A stretch of DNA of 64,000 bases from Pantoea alhagi. Lineage in GTDB: Bacteria > Pseudomonadota > Gammaproteobacteria > Enterobacterales > Enterobacteriaceae. A program made the position numbers and the translations under genes. The stretch covers positions 3,100,001-3,164,000 of the forward strand of contig NZ_CP019706.1 of assembly GCF_002101395.1 (NCBI RefSeq), written 5' to 3'. This document shows, piece after piece, positions 9,715 through 19,050 of the stretch. The notes under the pieces were generated by a model. It was not told where the DNA came from. It made no database searches and saw only the letters and a program-made list of their open reading frames with translations. The stretch's first letter is position 1, and the number at the start of each line of letters is the position of its first letter.

Positions 9715-10611
9715 ATGACCAAGCTTAAAGCAGTTATCCCCGTTGCGGGTCTCGGTATGCATATGCTCCCTGCTACAAAAGCCATTCCTAAAGAGATGCT
9801 GCCTATCGTAGATAAGCCGATGATTCAATACATTGTTGATGAAATCGTCAGGTCCGGCATCAAGGAAATCGTTCTGGTCACGCATGCGTCAAAGAACGCG
9901 GTAGAAAACCATTTTGATACCACTTATGAGCTTGAAGCGCTGCTGGAACAGCGAGTGAAGCGTCAACTGCTGAGTGAAGTACAATCCATTTGTCCGCCGG
10001 GCGTGACCATCATGAACGTTCGTCAGGCGCAACCGCTGGGCCTTGGCCACTCGGTACTCTGCGCGCGTCCTATGATCGGCGATAATCCTTTTGTTGTTGT
10101 GCTGCCCGATGTCATTATGGATGAGTCTACCGCTGACCACCTGCGCTATAATCTTGCCGCAATGGTTGCGCGCTTTGAAGAAACTGGCCACAGCCAGGTG
10201 CTGGCGAAGCATATGCCGGGTTCCGATTTGTCAGAATACTCCGTGATATCAACGCAAGAACCGTTGGAAAATGAAGGCAGCGTCAGCACCATTACCGGTT
10301 TTGTTGAAAAGCCTGAGCATCCGGAAACGCTGCATTCTGACCTGGCCGCTGTGGGCCGTTACGTTCTGTCTGCGGATATCTGGGCTGAGCTTGAGAAAAC
10401 TGAGCCAGGTGCCTGGGGCCGTATTCAGCTTACGGACGCCATCGCCAGTCTGAGTCAGAAACAGCCGGTTGATGCCTGCCTGATGACAGGTGACAGCTTC
10501 GACTGCGGCCGTAAAATGGGCTACATGCAGGCGTTTGTCAGCTATGGCCTGCGCAACAAGCAGCAGGGCGCGGCTTTCCGCGAAACCATTAAACAATTGC
10601 TGGCAAAATAA
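9715..10611 (+). CDS. galF: UTP-glucose-1-phosphate uridylyltransferase-like protein GalF
   Basis: A 298-residue nucleotidyltransferase related to GalU. The N-terminal loop reads GLGMHMLPATKAIPKEM. GalF carries Met-His-Met where active GalU has Gly-Thr-Arg-Met, so this is galF. Other family blocks are VTHASKNAVENHFD, PLGLGHS and GAWGRIQLTDAI. GalF is regarded as a weak or regulatory partner in UDP-glucose formation and marks the left edge of enterobacterial capsule and O-antigen loci, as it does here. galE follows 49 bases downstream. Confidence 0.93.
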   Translation: MTKLKAVIPVAGLGMHMLPATKAIPKEMLPIVDKPMIQYIVDEIVRSGIKEIVLVTHASKNAVENHFDTTYELEALLEQRVKRQLLSEVQSICPPGVTIMNVRQAQPLGLGHSVLCARPMIGDNPFVVVLPDVIMDESTADHLRYNLAAMVARFEETGHSQVLAKHMPGSDLSEYSVISTQEPLENEGSVSTITGFVEKPEHPETLHSDLAAVGRYVLSADIWAELEKTEPGAWGRIQLTDAIASLSQKQPVDACLMTGDSFDCGRKMGYMQAFVSYGLRNKQQGAAFRETIKQLLAK

Positions 10612-10660
10612 TTCCTCACAATGACACGCCGCGCCTTTGCGCGGCATTAAAGGAGTGCAC

Positions 10661-11674
10661 ATGGCTATTTTGGTAACGGGCGGAGCGGGGTACATCGGCT
10701 CTCATACGGTGCTGGCGCTGTTGCAGCGTGGCGACGACGTTGTGGTAATGGACAACCTCAGTAATGCTTCGCGGGAATCGATCAACCGCGTAGAGAAACT
10801 GGCCGGAAAGAAAGCCACTTTTGTTGAGGGGGATATTCTGGATCGCGCCTGCCTGCGCGACATTTTTGCCAGCAATAGCATTAGTGCCGTTATCCATTTC
10901 GCCGGACTGAAAGCCGTAGGCGAATCGACCCGTAAACCGCTGGAATATTATGAAAATAACGTTTCGGGTACGGTAGTGCTGCTGGAAGAGATGCGTAACG
11001 CCGGCATTTATAACTTTATCTTTAGTTCTTCCGCCACGGTTTATGGCGCTAACGCGCCGGTGCCTTACGTTGAGACGACCCCTATTGGCGGCACGACCAG
11101 CCCTTACGGCACCTCAAAACTGATGGTTGAGCAGATCATGCAGGATTACGCCAAAGCGGACAGCCAGTTTAAGGCGATCGCGCTGCGCTACTTCAATCCG
11201 GTAGGTGCTCACGAGTCTGGCGAAATCGGTGAGGATCCTAACGGCATTCCTAATAACCTGCTGCCATATATTGCTCAGGTAGCGATTGGCCGTCTTGATA
11301 AGCTCGGTATTTTCGGTGCTGACTACCCTACTAAAGATGGCACCGGCGTACGTGACTATATTCATGTCGTGGATTTAGCGGAAGGCCATTTAAAAGCCCT
11401 CGATCACCTGGATCAGTTGCAGGGCTATAAGGCTTATAACCTGGGGGCCGGCAAAGGTTACTCGGTGATGGAGATGGTGAAGGCGTTTGAAAAAGCCTCC
11501 GGCAAGCCGGTTCCCTTTGACATTAAACCGCGTCGCGATGGCGACTTAGCCGCCTTCTGGGCTGACGCTACGCTGGCTGATAAAGAACTCAACTGGCGCG
11601 TTACGCGCGGTATCGATGAGATGATGCGCGATACCTGGAACTGGCAGTCAAAAAATCCTAACGGCTACCGCTAA
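10661..11674 (+). CDS. galE: UDP-glucose 4-epimerase
   Basis: A 337-residue short-chain dehydrogenase-type epimerase. The N-terminal ILVTGGAGYIGSHT is the NAD-binding GxxGxxG motif. The catalytic Tyr-x-x-x-Lys is in PYGTSKLMVEQ with the Ser/Thr pair in FSSSATVYG. YFNPVGAHESGEIGEDP is typical GalE. It interconverts UDP-glucose and UDP-galactose, supplying galactose to the flanking polysaccharide loci. The start at 10661 is chosen because AAAGGAG precedes it; an upstream in-frame ATG at 10637 has no ribosome site. Confidence 0.95.
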   Translation: MAILVTGGAGYIGSHTVLALLQRGDDVVVMDNLSNASRESINRVEKLAGKKATFVEGDILDRACLRDIFASNSISAVIHFAGLKAVGESTRKPLEYYENNVSGTVVLLEEMRNAGIYNFIFSSSATVYGANAPVPYVETTPIGGTTSPYGTSKLMVEQIMQDYAKADSQFKAIALRYFNPVGAHESGEIGEDPNGIPNNLLPYIAQVAIGRLDKLGIFGADYPTKDGTGVRDYIHVVDLAEGHLKALDHLDQLQGYKAYNLGAGKGYSVMEMVKAFEKASGKPVPFDIKPRRDGDLAAFWADATLADKELNWRVTRGIDEMMRDTWNWQSKNPNGYR

Positions 11675-12229
11675 GAGTAAGTTGCTCTTATGATTTATTG
11701 TCGCCTGTTGCGCTTTTACGATTCAGTTAAAAGCGTGACGCAGAGCAAAACGTATTAATGACTATCGATGGCTTCTGGAAACAGAGGCCATTTCTGTTTC
11801 AGAGGTGAGTTAAACCGTTGCTAAACGGCATGAGTATTAGTAGAGAAGGTTAATGGATAAAATAGCATCACAAAGCGTGCCACAGCGGTAATAGCCTGAG
11901 TCTTATCAGGGATGAGAGGCAAGCTGATATTTTGAGCGCTTTGTTTGCAAAGCAAACAATCAATGCATTCTTTAGTTGAAAGCCAATAACTCAACAGGTA
12001 AACAGGACATTTTGTGCTTGTCTGTACGCGACGATAGTACGAGAATCGTAAACTATTAGCGCAGGGTTACAGTGCATTCTGATGGCGTTGCGAGAAAAAA
12101 TTACCGTGTTGCTCACACAGGCTATGCTTGTTTGAGCCCTGAGCCGCGAAGCGTCTGGTTGCTTGAAGCCAGGGGCGGTAGCGTGGGCGTTTTCAGGTAA
12201 CTGTGGTCAATTTCAATACTGGTGCAAAC
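11675..12229. other. Long leader of the O-antigen operon
   Basis: About 555 bases without a convincing gene. It contains two inverted repeats: arms GAAACAGA and TCTGTTTC at about 11778-11802, and TTGTTTGC / GCAAACAA at 11941-11959. It ends in the JUMPStart element listed separately. Long untranslated leaders of this kind are usual before enterobacterial O-antigen operons. Confidence 0.6.
12151..12185 (+). promoter_or_regulatory. JUMPStart element with ops (RfaH recruitment site)
   Basis: The block contains GGCGGTAGCGT at 12174-12184, an exact match to the ops consensus GGCGGTAGNNT. It is preceded by the degenerate GCGTCTGGTTGCTTGAAGCC that resembles the rest of JUMPStart. RfaH loads on paused RNA polymerase at ops and prevents early termination in long surface-polysaccharide operons. 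It sits about 45 bases before the first gene of the O-antigen cluster. Confidence 0.92.
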
Positions 12230-13264
12230 ATGCAAGAAATCGTGCTCGTTTTTCTGGGAGCGCTGGCGCTGCTTTTTATCTCTCGCAAGATTGCCAAAAA
12301 GTAGGGTTAGTAGATAAACCTAACGCGCGGAAACATCATAACGGCCATATACCGCTGGTCGGCGGGGTCTCAGTTTATATTTCCCTGTGGATTATTTACG
12401 TTATGCAGCCTGACTGGCTACCTGACTTCAGCATCTATATGGTTTGTGCCACGATGCTTATTGTTGTCGGCGTGCTGGATGACAAACTTGACCTTCCCGT
12501 TCTGCCACGCATGGCATTACAGGCATTGGTAGCCAGCATCATGATGTACAACGGCCTCTACCTTTATTCGCTCGGCAATATCCTGTTTGGCTACGAACTG
12601 GTCTTAGGCATCATCGGCTATGCGGTCACGCTGCTGGCGGTAGTGGGTGCAATTAATGCTTTTAATATGGTTGATGGCATTGATGGTCTGCTCGGGGCGC
12701 TTTCTTCCGTAACCTTCGGCGCGCTGGCCGTGGTGTTCTGGATGGGCGAGCGGGATAATATGGCGCTGTGGTGCCTGTGTCTGATGGTCGCCTGTTTGCC
12801 TTATATTCTGCTGAACCTGGGCATCCCGTGGGGCGGCAAGTTTAAAGTTTTTATGGGCGATGCTGGCAGCACGCTGATTGGCTTTACCGTTATCTGGTTA
12901 CTGATCCTCGCCACCCAGGGCGAGGAAGCAGTAATGCGCCCGGTCACTGCGCTGTGGCTGATCGCCGTTCCTCTAATGGATATGCTGCGCGTGATGATAG
13001 GACGCATCAGAAGAGGGGGACAGTCCCTTCAAGCCGGACAGAGAACATCTGCATCATGTGTTGACTCAAAACGGATTTTCAAATAACCAAGCGTGTATAT
13101 ACATCACTCTATTAGCTTTATTTTCATCAATAATTGGCTTAATTAGTGAAGAGATAAAGCTACATGATGAAAATGTTTTATTATATTTTATTTTGATATT
13201 TTCCATTTATTGCTATTTCATAGCATGGTGGTCTAAAAAAACGCTTTCAACTTCGGTATCATAA
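12230..13264 (+). pseudogene. wecA: WecA-like undecaprenyl-phosphate GlcNAc-1-phosphate transferase with two frameshifts
   Basis: Homology to WecA runs across three segments in alternating frames. The first, from ATG 12230, encodes MQEIVLVFLGALALLF and FISRKIAKK, then stops. The second resumes at about 12301 with VGLVDKPNARKHHNGHIPL, the AFNMVDGIDGLLG catalytic motif and KVFMGDAGSTLIGF. The third follows about 13020 with DREHLHHVL in the other frame and ends at 13264. One base is missing in an A5 run (12296-12300) and one is extra in a G5 run (13015-13019). The enzyme would prime O-unit synthesis on undecaprenyl phosphate. It is either a real broken gene or a pair of homopolymer sequencing errors. 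A longer ORF from 12163 reads through the leader and is not the true N-terminus. Confidence 0.8.
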
Positions 13265-13270
13265 AAAAGC

Positions 13271-14563
13271 ATGATGATAAAAAAATTCATTAAGGAAATA
13301 GGAATATTTTTACTGGCTTCTGGACTTTCAAGATTTTTACCATTTTTATTAACACCACTTTTTACGCACTATATTCCTGTGAATGATATGGGTGCATTGG
13401 AAGTCATTCTTTCAATTTATAATATTATTATCATATTTGGAATGATGCAAATGGATGCATCTATGCAGCGTTATTTTTACGAAAATGAAGATGTAATACC
13501 TGCTAGCTTGTTATTAGTTACAGCTTTCTCCTTAATAGCCATGTTTTTGGTATCAATCTTTTCACATTTTTTATCTATAATGATGTTTAATAATGGTAAT
13601 TATACATACCATATTAAAATAACAGCTCTCATGATATTGGTTGTTAATGTTTTTACTATCTCAACTCTTGTGACTCGTTATAAAAAAGGGGCATGGAGTG
13701 TAGCAGCAATTAGTGCTGTACAAGCGACATCTTTCGCTTTGTTAGCGTTATATTTAATTATTTATAAGCGCATGGGATCTTTAGGTTATATTACAGCTTC
13801 ATTAATGTCTTATGTGCCCCCAACAATATGGGCTTTAGTATTGCTACGAAAAGATTTAAAAACAAAGTTAACAAAGCCCACCTTTAGAAAACTTTGGCGC
13901 TTTTCATGGCCTCAATTCCCAGCCAGGATTGCTAGTGCTTTTACGCAATATGGAAATAGGTTTATTATTCTGTTACTTTTCTCTCAAGCAAGCGTAGGTG
14001 TTTTTGCATTAGCTAGTAAGATAGCTTCGCTAATGTTTGTTTTACTCTCTGCCTTTAATATGGTTTGGTACCCTATTCTTTATAAAAATGTTAAAGATGG
14101 TAAGAATACTAACGGAATGGATAAAATTTTTAATGGTGTCCTGTTTTTCTTGCCTTTGTTTGCAATTGCTTTTTATGCAACTAGCTATATATTGTATAAT
14201 TACTATATAGCACCATCATATAAAGAAGGACTTCCACTATCATATTTTCTAATATTTTCTGTCAGTGTTCTTTTTGTTAAGGAGATGGTAGATGCTGGCA
14301 TAAAAATAAAAGAAAAATCACATTACATTTCGATAATATACATTAACTCTCTAATTTTCTTTATTGCAAGCGCTTTTATTTTAGCTAAAATGTGGGGTTT
14401 GATTGGAATAGCACTTGCTGCCGTAGCAACAAATATATTCATGACTCTGTATTCATGGTATATTTCGGAACGCCTCATGAAGATGGGTTTTAAGTTGAAA
14501 TATTTTATCACTTTTGTGGCAGTTATGTTTGCTGTAACAATCGCAGCATTAAGGTTAAACTAA
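13271..14563 (+). CDS. wzx: O-antigen flippase Wzx
   Basis: A 430-residue polytopic protein with 12 or so hydrophobic segments. It starts MMIKKFIKEIGIFLLASGLSR and contains FSWPQFPARIASAF, a typical position for the Wzx central hydrophilic segment. It would move undecaprenyl-linked O-units across the inner membrane. Base composition is markedly AT-rich compared with galE, as is usual for imported O-antigen genes. A second ATG at 13274 is equally possible. It begins 6 bases after the wecA-like gene. Confidence 0.82.
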   Translation: MMIKKFIKEIGIFLLASGLSRFLPFLLTPLFTHYIPVNDMGALEVILSIYNIIIIFGMMQMDASMQRYFYENEDVIPASLLLVTAFSLIAMFLVSIFSHFLSIMMFNNGNYTYHIKITALMILVVNVFTISTLVTRYKKGAWSVAAISAVQATSFALLALYLIIYKRMGSLGYITASLMSYVPPTIWALVLLRKDLKTKLTKPTFRKLWRFSWPQFPARIASAFTQYGNRFIILLLFSQASVGVFALASKIASLMFVLLSAFNMVWYPILYKNVKDGKNTNGMDKIFNGVLFFLPLFAIAFYATSYILYNYYIAPSYKEGLPLSYFLIFSVSVLFVKEMVDAGIKIKEKSHYISIIYINSLIFFIASAFILAKMWGLIGIALAAVATNIFMTLYSWYISERLMKMGFKLKYFITFVAVMFAVTIAALRLN

Positions 14564-15676
14564 GTGAAACATTACAAGCTTTTCTCCTTCTCTATTAGTA
14601 ATAGCGTAGCTTATATTCTCTACTTCATATTTTTTACAAGCTTTTGCTTCCTATATTTTGATTTTTTCGTGAGCAATAAAGGCTTTGTATATGAGCCTGT
14701 AATTGGTTGGTTAAATCCTGTAAATATACACGATCACTATGTCTATCTTGATTATATAAATAAAATTAAAAATGTAGAGCAACTTTTTGGATTAAATAAT
14801 AACCTTGGGATATCGCTAGTTTATTATTTAAGTCATAGGCTGATTAATTTATTTGGATATAACATTCAATATGAAATACTGGCGCTTATAATTAATGTCT
14901 TTGTGTTACTTTTGGCGTTGAAAACATATATCAATTTAATCAAATTGTTTGGGATGCCTCAATATTATGTAATTACTTTTTTTTTTCTGACTAGCTTGGT
15001 CTATTTTTCTCAGCTAATTAATAAAGATTCCTTTACCATTCTTATATTCCTCAAAGCTATTGAGTTATTGAAAAAGGAATATTGGTTACGCTACATAGTT
15101 TTGATAATGCTTTCCTTATTTATCAGATTTCAATTGCCTGTGTTATTGATAGTGTATGCCTACATAGTTGTAAAAAACAAAAAACCGTTAAAAGAGCTTG
15201 CGTTATTATATATAGTTTCATCTCTCCTCAATGGTTATCTGGCAAAATACCAAACGCACTTTTTTAATGAGCGAACATTATCTGACGGGCTTAGCTTTTT
15301 TGTATATCAGTTAAATATTAAATATTATATAGGATCACTATTTTTTAACCCACTGAGAGTGATGCAATATTTCTATGATACGTTACTTTCATTTCATTTT
15401 ATTAATGAAGATTATAAAATTGATGTTAGTCGGTTAAAAAACATCCCTCAACTACTTATGCTTTTTTTATACCTTCCGTTCATAATAAATTGCTTTTTGA
15501 ATTATAAGAAAAAAATGCATGGCGATGATAGATTTTTTATGGCTGCTATAGTCTCATTCTTCCTAATTTGGCTTTTTAATCCAACTATTAATCAACGCTA
15601 TTTTATATGTATATTACCTGTTTTTCAGTTGCTAGGTTTATTTCAATTGTATAAGTTTAGAAAGGGATACAAATGA
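14564..15676 (+). CDS. wzy: Putative O-antigen polymerase Wzy
   Basis: A 370-residue membrane protein with about nine to ten hydrophobic segments. It starts with GTG directly after the wzx stop codon. A periplasm-sized hydrophilic loop lies around residues 240-305 and contains many Asp, Lys and Arg. No other protein in this locus has the polymerase layout, so it is assigned by elimination and topology. It is strongly AT-rich. It overlaps the next gene by 4 bases. Confidence 0.68.
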   Translation: MKHYKLFSFSISNSVAYILYFIFFTSFCFLYFDFFVSNKGFVYEPVIGWLNPVNIHDHYVYLDYINKIKNVEQLFGLNNNLGISLVYYLSHRLINLFGYNIQYEILALIINVFVLLLALKTYINLIKLFGMPQYYVITFFFLTSLVYFSQLINKDSFTILIFLKAIELLKKEYWLRYIVLIMLSLFIRFQLPVLLIVYAYIVVKNKKPLKELALLYIVSSLLNGYLAKYQTHFFNERTLSDGLSFFVYQLNIKYYIGSLFFNPLRVMQYFYDTLLSFHFINEDYKIDVSRLKNIPQLLMLFLYLPFIINCFLNYKKKMHGDDRFFMAAIVSFFLIWLFNPTINQRYFICILPVFQLLGLFQLYKFRKGYK

Positions 15677-16836
15677 GAATTCTCTATACCGGTGCTTTCC
15701 GTTATCCTGATAAAGACGCTGCTGGAAAACGGGTGAATAATATTATAAATTGTTTGGTAATGTCGGACAGTATTAAAGATATATTTGTAGCAGGGTGGGA
15801 ACAAAAAGAAGATAAAAATTTTATTCCTGGAGAGAAAGTTACTCACGAATCTTTTTCAATTCTCGATAAAAAAAATAATTCTAAAATCAGGAAGGTAATT
15901 AATTTTGCATTTCAGGGACATTCACTATTAAAGTGGTTTTATAATAAAAGGCATTTTTTCGATATTATTATTCTTTACAATCCCCCAGCATTTTTTGCCG
16001 CTTTAATGCTAATCATGGGGAAGATATTTAATAAAAAACTTATTTTAGATAGCACTGAGTGGTATGAAAGTGAGCATCTCCCGGGAGGACGTTATGGAAT
16101 GGCCTCGCTAGAAAATTATATTAGAATGCGCTACGTTTATCCGCGATTTAAAAATGTCATGGCAATTTCAAGCTTCCTTGAAAAATATTATCTAAGATGT
16201 GGTGTAAAAAACGTAATCCGCGTTCCACCTTTGGCTGTAAAAAGTCCTATTTCATTTGTAAAATCAAAAAATGAACTTCACAGTGAGTTGAGTCTCCTTT
16301 ATGCTGGTTCTCCCGGACGTAAAGATCGGTTGGATGAATTAGTATATAAAATAATTAACACTAAAAATAAAATTAACGAAAGCGTTATATTGCACATTGC
16401 TGGGATAACGGAAGAGCAGTTTTATCAAACCAGCCCAGAACTTAAATATTACCAAGCTAAAATAGCTTCATTTGTAAAATTTTATGGCCGCATACCTATG
16501 AGTGAAGTGCTTGAGCTATATAGAAAGATCGACTATTGTATTTTTATCAGAGAAAATAAACGTTACGCATTGGCTGGCTTTCCTTCAAAAGTCGTTGAAT
16601 CATTATCTACAGATACACCAATAATAACAAACCCTGTAGGAGATATTGATGAAATATTACCACATATAGGCATAGCCATAGATATGAATAAAGATAATAT
16701 TGATGAGGAATTACAAAGAGCTATTGCAAAAAGAAGTGACTTCCATGGTAATTTAACAGCTATATTTAATGATAATTTTTCAGTGGAATCAAAAAAATAT
16801 TTGATTGAAAATTTCATTGTTGAAAAATTATTGTGA
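15673..16836 (+). CDS. O-antigen glycosyltransferase, GT4-like
   Basis: A 387-residue GT-B-type transferase. The N-terminus MRILYTGAFRYPDKDAAGKR is the acceptor-side loop of GT4 enzymes. The second domain begins near SLLYAGSPGRKDRLDEL. The C-terminal AGFPSKVVESLSTDTPII holds the conserved Glu that binds the nucleotide sugar. The first Glu of an EX7E motif is not obvious (YALAGFPSKVVE), so the subfamily is uncertain. It adds one sugar to the O-unit and overlaps wzy by 4 bases (ATGA). Confidence 0.78.
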   Translation: MRILYTGAFRYPDKDAAGKRVNNIINCLVMSDSIKDIFVAGWEQKEDKNFIPGEKVTHESFSILDKKNNSKIRKVINFAFQGHSLLKWFYNKRHFFDIIILYNPPAFFAALMLIMGKIFNKKLILDSTEWYESEHLPGGRYGMASLENYIRMRYVYPRFKNVMAISSFLEKYYLRCGVKNVIRVPPLAVKSPISFVKSKNELHSELSLLYAGSPGRKDRLDELVYKIINTKNKINESVILHIAGITEEQFYQTSPELKYYQAKIASFVKFYGRIPMSEVLELYRKIDYCIFIRENKRYALAGFPSKVVESLSTDTPIITNPVGDIDEILPHIGIAIDMNKDNIDEELQRAIAKRSDFHGNLTAIFNDNFSVESKKYLIENFIVEKLL

Positions 16837-16843
16837 GTCATTC

Positions 16844-17992
16844 ATGAAAAAAATAATACTTAATTGCACTACAAATAATACAGGTGGTGCAATACAAAAT
16901 GCTGTAAACTTTATAAATGAAATAATAAATAATGATGGTTTTGGTTTTGATTGGTATTTTTTCCTTAGCCCAGAAGTAGCTGTGCAAGTTAAGGTTTTAA
17001 TACCTGATGAAAAGTTTTTTATCTCAAATAAATCACCAGCTCAATCCTTTGTATGGCGTAAAAAAATATATGATAAGGCGAATGAAATTGAGCCAGATTT
17101 AATTTATACCTCGGCTGGGCCAGCATACGTAAACTTTAAACAAACACATATAATGGGATGCAGTAACCCATATATTTTAGGAGCTACCAAAGAGTCATTA
17201 CGTAAACATGGAGGTTTGGTAAAGCGATTGATAAGAAGGGTTCATACAATTTATCAAAGGCATTACATTAGAAAAGCCAAGTGCTGGATAGTTCAAACTG
17301 AAGAATCTAAACGACAATTAAAAAAGATCGTTGGTAAACGTGGAAATATTTTTATTGTATATAATGCTATATCAGCTATGTTTTTTGAGGCTCAACAGGC
17401 TAATAAAACAACGGAAGGGTTTTATTCAGATGTTTCAAACGAGCTTTCAACGAAACAAATAAAAATATTGGTACCTAGCGCGTGGTATGCTCATAAAGAC
17501 TTAGAAACAGTTCCTTCGATTATTAAAATGCTGATACAAAGATTTCAGCTGGAATTGAAGGTAACTTTTACAATCGACACTCTACACTGGAATAATATCA
17601 AAGAAATGGCAACGCAATTAGGCGTTGAAAAGTACATATGTAATTATGGCCCTTTTTCTCGAAAAGAAGCAGTACATTTGTATTTGGAGCATGATGTTAT
17701 TTTGCAGCCTAGTCTTCTTGAAGTTTTCTCTACAAGTTATATAGAGTCTATGGCTGTTAAAAAACCTTTAGTGGTGCCTTTTTTGCCCTTTTCCAAAGAT
17801 ATCTGTGGTGAATATGCTTATTACTATGTTTGTAATGATTACAATACATATGTTAATTCGATTATTTCCGCGATAAAAAGGGAAGATTTCACAAAAAAAA
17901 TTATTTCAGGAAACAATATCTTGCAAAAATATGGTACGCAACAAAAAAGAACTGAAAACATGATCAGTATTATAAAAAGCCTATTGGCTTAA
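16844..17992 (+). CDS. O-antigen glycosyltransferase, GT4-like
   Basis: About 382 residues from ATG 16844, starting MKKIILNCTTNNTGGAIQNA, with the Gly-Gly acceptor loop. The second domain starts at IKILVPSAWYAHKDLETVP. SLLEVFSTSYIESMAVKKP contains Glu-x7-Glu (E in LLEVF and E in YIESM), the retaining GT4 catalytic motif. An upstream in-frame start at 16805 would overlap the previous gene and lacks a ribosome site, so 16844 is preferred. AT-rich; donor sugar unknown. Confidence 0.8.
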   Translation: MKKIILNCTTNNTGGAIQNAVNFINEIINNDGFGFDWYFFLSPEVAVQVKVLIPDEKFFISNKSPAQSFVWRKKIYDKANEIEPDLIYTSAGPAYVNFKQTHIMGCSNPYILGATKESLRKHGGLVKRLIRRVHTIYQRHYIRKAKCWIVQTEESKRQLKKIVGKRGNIFIVYNAISAMFFEAQQANKTTEGFYSDVSNELSTKQIKILVPSAWYAHKDLETVPSIIKMLIQRFQLELKVTFTIDTLHWNNIKEMATQLGVEKYICNYGPFSRKEAVHLYLEHDVILQPSLLEVFSTSYIESMAVKKPLVVPFLPFSKDICGEYAYYYVCNDYNTYVNSIISAIKREDFTKKIISGNNILQKYGTQQKRTENMISIIKSLLA

Positions 17993-18014
17993 GAAAGTAA
18001 TTGAGGTGATTTGA

Positions 18015-19049
18015 ATGTTTAATAATAAGGTTTTGCTAATTACTGGTGGTACGGGATCGTTTGGTAATGCTGTACTTAATCGCTTCCTTGAAACTGATAT
18101 TAAAGAAATCCGCATTTTTTCGCGTGATGAGAAAAAACAAGATGATATGCGTAAAAAATATAATAGCGCAAAACTAAAATTTTATATAGGTGATGTACGC
18201 GATTATGCTAGTGTCCTTAACGCTTCGCGCGGTGTCGATTACATCTATCATGCAGCAGCATTAAAGCAGGTTCCCTCCTGTGAGTTTCATCCGATGGAAG
18301 CGGTAAAAACCAATGTGCTTGGAACGGAAAATGTCCTTGAAGCAGCGATTGCCAATGAAGTTAAACGTGTTGTTTGCCTGAGTACTGATAAGGCTGTTTA
18401 TCCCATCAACGCAATGGGCATTTCTAAAGCCATGATGGAAAAAGTGATGGTGGCAAAGTCACGTAATGTTGATAGTGCAAAAACTGTTATTTGTGGCACT
18501 CGTTACGGTAACGTAATGGCATCTCGTGGATCGGTTATTCCTTTATTTGTCGACCTTATTCGAACCGGTAAACCAATCACTATTACCGATCCTAATATGA
18601 CACGTTTTATGATGACACTTGAAGATGCTGTAGATTTGGTGCTATATGCATTTGAGCATGGCAGTAATGGCGACATCTTTGTGCAAAAAGCACCCGCTGC
18701 GACTATTGAAACATTAACTATTGCCCTAAAAGAGCTCTTGGACGTTGCTGAACATCAAGTTAATATTATCGGTACCCGTCATGGTGAAAAGCTTTTTGAA
18801 GCGTTGCTTAGCCGTGAAGAAATGATCGCTGCTGAGGATATGGGCGACTATTATCGCGTTCCACCTGATTTACGTGACCTTAACTATGGTAAATACGTTG
18901 AGCAAGGCGATACGCGAATCTCAGAAATCGCTGATTATAATTCGCATAATACTCAACGTTTGGATGTTGAAGGTATGAAAGGGTTATTGCTCAAACTGCC
19001 GTTTATTCGAGCATTACAAGCTGGTGAAGAATACGATCTGGATGCGTAA
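18015..19049 (+). CDS. fnlA: UDP-GlcNAc 4,6-dehydratase / 5-epimerase (first step to UDP-L-FucNAc)
   Basis: A 344-residue extended SDR enzyme, the length of E. coli O26 FnlA and Pseudomonas WbjB. LLITGGTGSFGNAVL is the NAD(P)-binding motif. YHAAALKQVPSCEFHPMEA and STDKAVYPINAMGISKAMME are diagnostic of the FnlA/WbjB/CapE family. Unlike classic SDRs, the usual Tyr-x3-Lys is replaced by Met-x3-Lys (MGISK), as in other FnlA proteins. It removes water from UDP-GlcNAc and epimerises C5. Next to fnlB and fnlC it defines a UDP-N-acetyl-L-fucosamine pathway. Confidence 0.93.
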   Translation: MFNNKVLLITGGTGSFGNAVLNRFLETDIKEIRIFSRDEKKQDDMRKKYNSAKLKFYIGDVRDYASVLNASRGVDYIYHAAALKQVPSCEFHPMEAVKTNVLGTENVLEAAIANEVKRVVCLSTDKAVYPINAMGISKAMMEKVMVAKSRNVDSAKTVICGTRYGNVMASRGSVIPLFVDLIRTGKPITITDPNMTRFMMTLEDAVDLVLYAFEHGSNGDIFVQKAPAATIETLTIALKELLDVAEHQVNIIGTRHGEKLFEALLSREEMIAAEDMGDYYRVPPDLRDLNYGKYVEQGDTRISEIADYNSHNTQRLDVEGMKGLLLKLPFIRALQAGEEYDLDA

Positions 19050-19050
19050 T

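Noticed and set aside
12163..12300. N-terminal extension of the WecA-like ORF starting at 12163
   Set aside because: It reads through the JUMPStart/ops element and its residues do not resemble WecA; the real start at 12230 is in another frame, broken by a one-base indel.
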